Assembly: GCA_023136715.1 (NCBI GenBank)
Contig: JAGLQT010000069.1
Coordinates: 1 to 7,624, forward strand
Direction: 5' to 3'
Length of the DNA: 7,624 nucleotides
From: Gammaproteobacteria bacterium
GTDB lineage: Bacteria > Pseudomonadota > Gammaproteobacteria > SZUA-229
This document shows, piece after piece, positions 4,471 through 7,624 of the stretch; the stretch's first letter is position 1; each line of letters begins with the position of its first letter. Below the pieces are notes generated by a model, which did not search any database, was not told the origin of the DNA, and saw only the letters and a program-made list of their open reading frames with translations. A program made the translations under genes and the position numbers.

Positions 4471-5688
4471 TTGAATACTGTACCAACACAGCATCAACGT
4501 GTGCTTTCTGGCATGCGTCCCACGGGTCGTTTGCATCTGGGGCATTACCACGGTGTTTTAAAGAATTGGGTTAATCTGCAACACGAATACGAGTGTTTCT
4601 TTTTTGCTGCCGACTGGCACGCGCTGACCACGCATTATGAAGATCCTTCATTGATCGAGTCCAGTACCTGGGAAATGGTGATTGACTGGTTGGCAGCGGG
4701 TATTAGTCCTGGTGCAGCGAAGATATTTATACAATCCAAGGTGCCTGAGCACGCTGAGCTACACACTTTGTTGTCGATGATTACCCCGTTGGGCTGGCTG
4801 GAACGAGTGCCAACCTACAAGGATCAGCAGGAGAAGTTAAAAGAAAAAGATCTCGCAACCTACGGTTTTCTGGGTTATCCCTTGTTGCAAAGCGCCGATA
4901 TTCTGGTTTACAAAGCGGGCATGGTGCCAGTAGGCGAAGATCAGGTGGCGCACGTTGAGTTAACTCGTGAAGTAGCGCGTCGTTTTAATCATTTATATGG
5001 ACGCGAGCCGGGCTTTGAAGAAAAAGCCGAGCAGGCTGTCGCCAAAATGGGTAAGAAGAATGCCCGTATGTTTAGAGAGTGCCGCAAAAAATATCAGGAA
5101 GGTGGTGATCAGGATTCACTGGATGTGGCGCAGGCTTTGCTGGATTCGCAGCAGAATATCTCCATTGGTGATAAAGAACGTTTATTTGGTTATCTGGAAG
5201 GTTCCGGCAAGATTATTCTGCCTGAGCCAAAGTCTTTGTTGACGCCAGCGTCGAAGATGCCGGGTCTGGATGGTCAGAAAATGTCCAAGTCTTACGGCAA
5301 TACCATTGCCTTACGTGATGAGCCAGATGAAATCAGCAAAAAAATACGCACCATGCCGACCGATACCAATCGTGTTCGCCGCACCGACCCGGGCGATCCA
5401 GCAAAATGTCCGGTCTGGCAGTTCCACGAAGTGTATTCCGATGAAGATACCAAAGATTGGGTGCAGGAAGGTTGTCGCAGTGCGGGCATTGGCTGCGTCG
5501 ATTGTAAGCAGCCGGTGATTGATGCTGTACTGGTCGAGCTCAAGCCAATTCAGGAGCGTGCTCGTGAATATGAGGAAGATATGGGCACGGTTAAGGCTAT
5601 CGTAGAAAGTGGGAATGAGGCCGCACGCGATGTGGCTCGTGATACACTGGAAGAAGTAAGAAAAGCCATGGGCATTGCCTATCTATAA
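4471..5688 (+). CDS. trpS: Tryptophan--tRNA ligase, long form with predicted [4Fe-4S] site, 405 aa
   Basis: A class I aminoacyl-tRNA synthetase that charges tRNA-Trp using ATP in the cytosol. The first ATP motif is HLGH (22-25, after RPTGR) and the second is KMSKS (270-274). The Trp-site region VPVGEDQVAHVELTRE (152-167) is intact. Compared with E. coli TrpRS (334 aa) there is an insertion of about 60 residues before KMSKS (about 182-248), charged and helical, as in long TrpRS forms of Pseudomonas relatives. The anticodon-binding part has Cys313, Cys335, Cys342 and Cys345, i.e. C-x21-C-x6-C-x2-C. This nearly matches the motif described for the cluster-containing Thermotoga maritima enzyme, so a [4Fe-4S] cluster is inferred. 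It starts with TTG behind a strong AAGGAG, and its TAA shares one base with the scpA ATG. No Trp-rich leader peptide or other attenuator specific for Trp was found upstream. Confidence 0.96.
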   Translation: MNTVPTQHQRVLSGMRPTGRLHLGHYHGVLKNWVNLQHEYECFFFAADWHALTTHYEDPSLIESSTWEMVIDWLAAGISPGAAKIFIQSKVPEHAELHTLLSMITPLGWLERVPTYKDQQEKLKEKDLATYGFLGYPLLQSADILVYKAGMVPVGEDQVAHVELTREVARRFNHLYGREPGFEEKAEQAVAKMGKKNARMFRECRKKYQEGGDQDSLDVAQALLDSQQNISIGDKERLFGYLEGSGKIILPEPKSLLTPASKMPGLDGQKMSKSYGNTIALRDEPDEISKKIRTMPTDTNRVRRTDPGDPAKCPVWQFHEVYSDEDTKDWVQEGCRSAGIGCVDCKQPVIDAVLVELKPIQERAREYEEDMGTVKAIVESGNEAARDVARDTLEEVRKAMGIAYL

Positions 5689-6524
5689 TGACTGAACCCA
5701 ATACACAATCAGCTTCTGTTTCAGCCAATTCATCGCAGCAGGATGAAATGCCGTTCGCCCTGGTACAGGGTGAGCCGCTTACCGTTGTTCCTCAGGATTT
5801 ATACATTCCACCCGATGCATTGGAAGTCATCCTCGAAGCCTTTGAAGGCCCGCTGGACTTGTTGCTGTATTTAATTAAGCGACAAAATCTGGATATTCTG
5901 GAAGTACCGATTGCCGATATTACCAAGCAGTACATGAGCTACATCGACATGATGCAGACGCTGAATATTGAAATTGCAGCAGAATATCTGTTGATGGCGG
6001 CGATGCTGGCCGAGATTAAATCGCGTATGTTGTTGCCACGTCCGTCTGAAGCAGAAGATGAAGATGATCCACGTGCTGAGCTGGTGCGTCGTTTGCAGGA
6101 ATACGAACGCTTTAAACAGGCGGCGCAAGATATCGATGAATTACCACGCATTGGTCGTGATCTGCATATGACCGATGCTGAGTTACCTGAGCTCACTCAC
6201 GATCGGCCAGTGCCTGAAGTGAATTTGAGAGATTTATTAATGGCCTTTAAAGATGCCATGGCCAGGTCAGAAATGTATAGCCATCATCAAATTCAGCGTG
6301 AAGCACTGTCGGTGCGTGAGCGCATGAGTAAGGTGCTGGCAAAACTGTCTGCCGATAATTTTATTGATTATACTTCGCTGTTTACTATTGAAGAGGGTCG
6401 CCGTGGTGTTGTGGTGACATTCCTGGCTATATTGGAACTGATGAAGGAGCAGTTGATTGAACTGGTTCAATCTGATGCCTTTGCAGCGATTCACATTAAG
6501 GCTGCTAGCAGTAGTGAAAAATGA
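5688..6524 (+). CDS. scpA: Segregation and condensation protein A (kleisin), 278 aa
   Basis: The kleisin subunit of the Smc-ScpAB condensin, which bridges the two heads of an Smc dimer and compacts newly replicated origins. The N-terminal Smc-neck-binding region has F52-EGPLDLLLYLI (52-63), the LDI-x-PIADITKQY stretch (68-82) and EYLLMAAMLAEIKSRMLLP (99-117). An acidic linker (121-128) follows, then the RLQEYERFKQAA helix (135-146). The C-terminal winged-helix part ends near F266-AAIHI. The first 45 or so residues are a Ser/Gln-rich extension of low complexity. Length is normal for gammaproteobacterial ScpA. The ATG overlaps the trpS stop by one base (TAATG), so its translation is probably coupled to trpS. 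Its partner follows 16 nt later. The smc gene is outside the window. Confidence 0.96.
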   Translation: MTEPNTQSASVSANSSQQDEMPFALVQGEPLTVVPQDLYIPPDALEVILEAFEGPLDLLLYLIKRQNLDILEVPIADITKQYMSYIDMMQTLNIEIAAEYLLMAAMLAEIKSRMLLPRPSEAEDEDDPRAELVRRLQEYERFKQAAQDIDELPRIGRDLHMTDAELPELTHDRPVPEVNLRDLLMAFKDAMARSEMYSHHQIQREALSVRERMSKVLAKLSADNFIDYTSLFTIEEGRRGVVVTFLAILELMKEQLIELVQSDAFAAIHIKAASSSEK

Positions 6525-6540
6525 TTAAAGGATATTTGAA

Positions 6541-7350
6541 ATGACCCTAGAAAAACTTAAAAATATTCTGGAAGCTGTTTTGATGGCGGCGGATAAGCCG
6601 ATGACCGTACAGCATTTAGATGCGATTTTTAATGGTGATGAAGACCGGCCAACTCGTGATGAGATTCGTAAAGGCCTGCATGAGTTGACGGATGATTACG
6701 CTGATCGTGGTTTTGAGTTAAAGCAGGTTGCCAGTGGTTTCAGAATTCAGGTTAAGCAGGATTATGCAGAGTGGGTAGGGCGTTTATGGGAAGAGAAGCC
6801 CGCGCGCTACACTCGCGCTTTGCTGGAAACCATGTCCCTGATTGCCTACCGTCAGCCCATTACCCGCGGTGAAATTGAAGAAGTCCGTGGTGTTAGTGTT
6901 AGCTCTAATATTATTCGTACTTTGCAGGAACGTGAGTGGATTAAAGTATTGGGGCATAAGGATGTTCCCGGTAAGCCTGCTTTGTACGGTACCAGCCGAG
7001 AGTTTCTGGATTACTTCAATTTAAAATCACTCGATGAATTACCATCGCTGGCTGAGATCAAGGATCTGGATAAAGCCTATCCTGAACTTGCGCTAGTTGA
7101 TCATCATGCTGACTCGCCTGATTCAGACACAGACGCGGATGCAAAATCCGAATCTGAAGAAGCAGTAGATGATGCTGAAGAAGTTGAGGCAGGTGAGATC
7201 GATGATGTCGCTGAAGCATCGGATGAAGATTCGTCCGAAGATGCAGCCATTATTGATCAACTGGAATCTGAAGAAGCGGCTTTGGAAGGCGCTGAATCTG
7301 AAGACATTGATGACTCTGATGCCGATGCATCAGCGGCAAGTAACGTTTAA
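6541..7350 (+). CDS. scpB: Segregation and condensation protein B, 269 aa, with long acidic tail
   Basis: ScpB dimers bind the ScpA kleisin and regulate the Smc ring. Two winged-helix domains are recognisable: residues about 1-80 (LKNILEAVLMAADKP at 6-20, F58-x2-V-x2-G-F-R-I) and about 85-162, with the best-conserved stretch LETMSLIAYRQPITRGEI-x2-VRGV (95-118) and the wing LGHKDVPGKPALYGT (137-151). AAGGA lies 8 nt before the ATG. Residues from about 186 to the end form a tail of some 80 residues dominated by Asp, Glu, Ser and Ala, with the short repeat E-S-E-(E/D) at 204, 242 and 252; after Lys202 it contains no Lys or Arg. The tail is probably disordered and is absent from minimal ScpB proteins; acidic tails of varied length do occur in proteobacterial ScpB. 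Confidence 0.95.
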   Translation: MTLEKLKNILEAVLMAADKPMTVQHLDAIFNGDEDRPTRDEIRKGLHELTDDYADRGFELKQVASGFRIQVKQDYAEWVGRLWEEKPARYTRALLETMSLIAYRQPITRGEIEEVRGVSVSSNIIRTLQEREWIKVLGHKDVPGKPALYGTSREFLDYFNLKSLDELPSLAEIKDLDKAYPELALVDHHADSPDSDTDADAKSESEEAVDDAEEVEAGEIDDVAEASDEDSSEDAAIIDQLESEEAALEGAESEDIDDSDADASAASNV

Positions 7351-7385
7351 TCTCATTAATCTATTTGTGAATACCCCTAATTTAT

Positions 7386-7624
7386 ATGTCTGAAGAACGT
7401 GCACAAAAAGCGCTGTCGCGCATGGGTTTCGGTTCGCGCCGTGAAATTGAGCGCTGGATCGAGCATGGTTATGTTCGTATCAATGGTGAAGTCATTAAAC
7501 TGGGCGCCAAAGTTAAAGAAGGTGATCGCGCCGAATTTAATGGTAAACGTATTGTTATTCGGGCACCCAAAGCTGAAGTGCGTGTGCTGGTTTATAATAA
7601 ACCAGTCGGTGAGATTTGTTCGCG
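7386..7624 (+). CDS. rluB: 23S rRNA pseudouridine(2605) synthase RluB, N-terminal part (cut by window edge)
   Basis: The first 79 codons of an RNA pseudouridine synthase of the RsuA/RluB family, which in E. coli acts at position 2605 of 23S rRNA. The S4 RNA-binding domain is complete: A6-QKALSRMGFGSRREIERWI (6-25), G28-YVRING (28-34), and LGAKVKEGD (39-47). It is followed by a linker and the V69-YNKPVGEICSR start of the catalytic domain, matching the KPxGExCTR of E. coli RluB. The catalytic Asp motif (GRLD) lies beyond the window, so RluB versus the related RluE/RsuA rests on the S4 region and on scpB-rluB gene order. The ATG is 35 nt after scpB with no clear Shine-Dalgarno, so it is probably the last-linked gene of the operon. 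Confidence 0.9.
   Translation, partial: MSEERAQKALSRMGFGSRREIERWIEHGYVRINGEVIKLGAKVKEGDRAEFNGKRIVIRAPKAEVRVLVYNKPVGEICS

Overview
This window looks like ordinary chromosome of a gammaproteobacterium, probably environmental or marine. The conserved block yciB-yciI / yciO-M50 protease-trpS-scpA-scpB-rluB is typical of Pseudomonas- and Cellvibrio-like lineages. These lineages segregate chromosomes with Smc-ScpAB rather than MukBEF, and the PEP-CTERM protein at the left edge fits the same kind of organism. No exosortase, integrase, transposase gene, CRISPR array or toxin-antitoxin pair is visible.

Layout. Positions 43-591 (minus) encode a small secreted PEP-CTERM/VPxPA-type protein. Upstream of it lies a well-spaced sigma-54 (-24/-12) promoter candidate, and about 100 bp further up a 10-bp dyad sits where an enhancer site would be expected. 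Positions 592-1691 are mostly AT-rich and non-coding. They contain one small DUF3175-type gene (1131-1424, plus) bracketed by imperfect 25-bp direct repeats, the right copy of which folds into a hairpin. A class II tRNA-Leu(CAA) with its own promoter occupies 1692-1819 (minus). Next on the minus strand are yciI and yciB, which abut exactly.

From 2986 to the right edge everything is on the plus strand. YciO comes first, then a 201-bp gap holding a striking nested palindrome. After it comes a tightly packed run: M50 metalloprotease, tryptophanyl-tRNA synthetase, the condensin subunits ScpA and ScpB, and the start of the 23S rRNA pseudouridine synthase RluB. The trpS-scpA overlap and the short gaps argue for one operon mixing translation (trpS, rluB) with chromosome organisation (scpAB).

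The points most worth a second look are a cysteine motif in TrpRS matching the [4Fe-4S]-binding form described in Thermotoga maritima, the sigma-54/dyad arrangement before the PEP-CTERM gene, the nested palindrome at 3602-3730, the repeat-bracketed DUF3175 gene, and a G1-U72 pair in tRNA-Leu. I did not find convincing evidence of an entirely new system.
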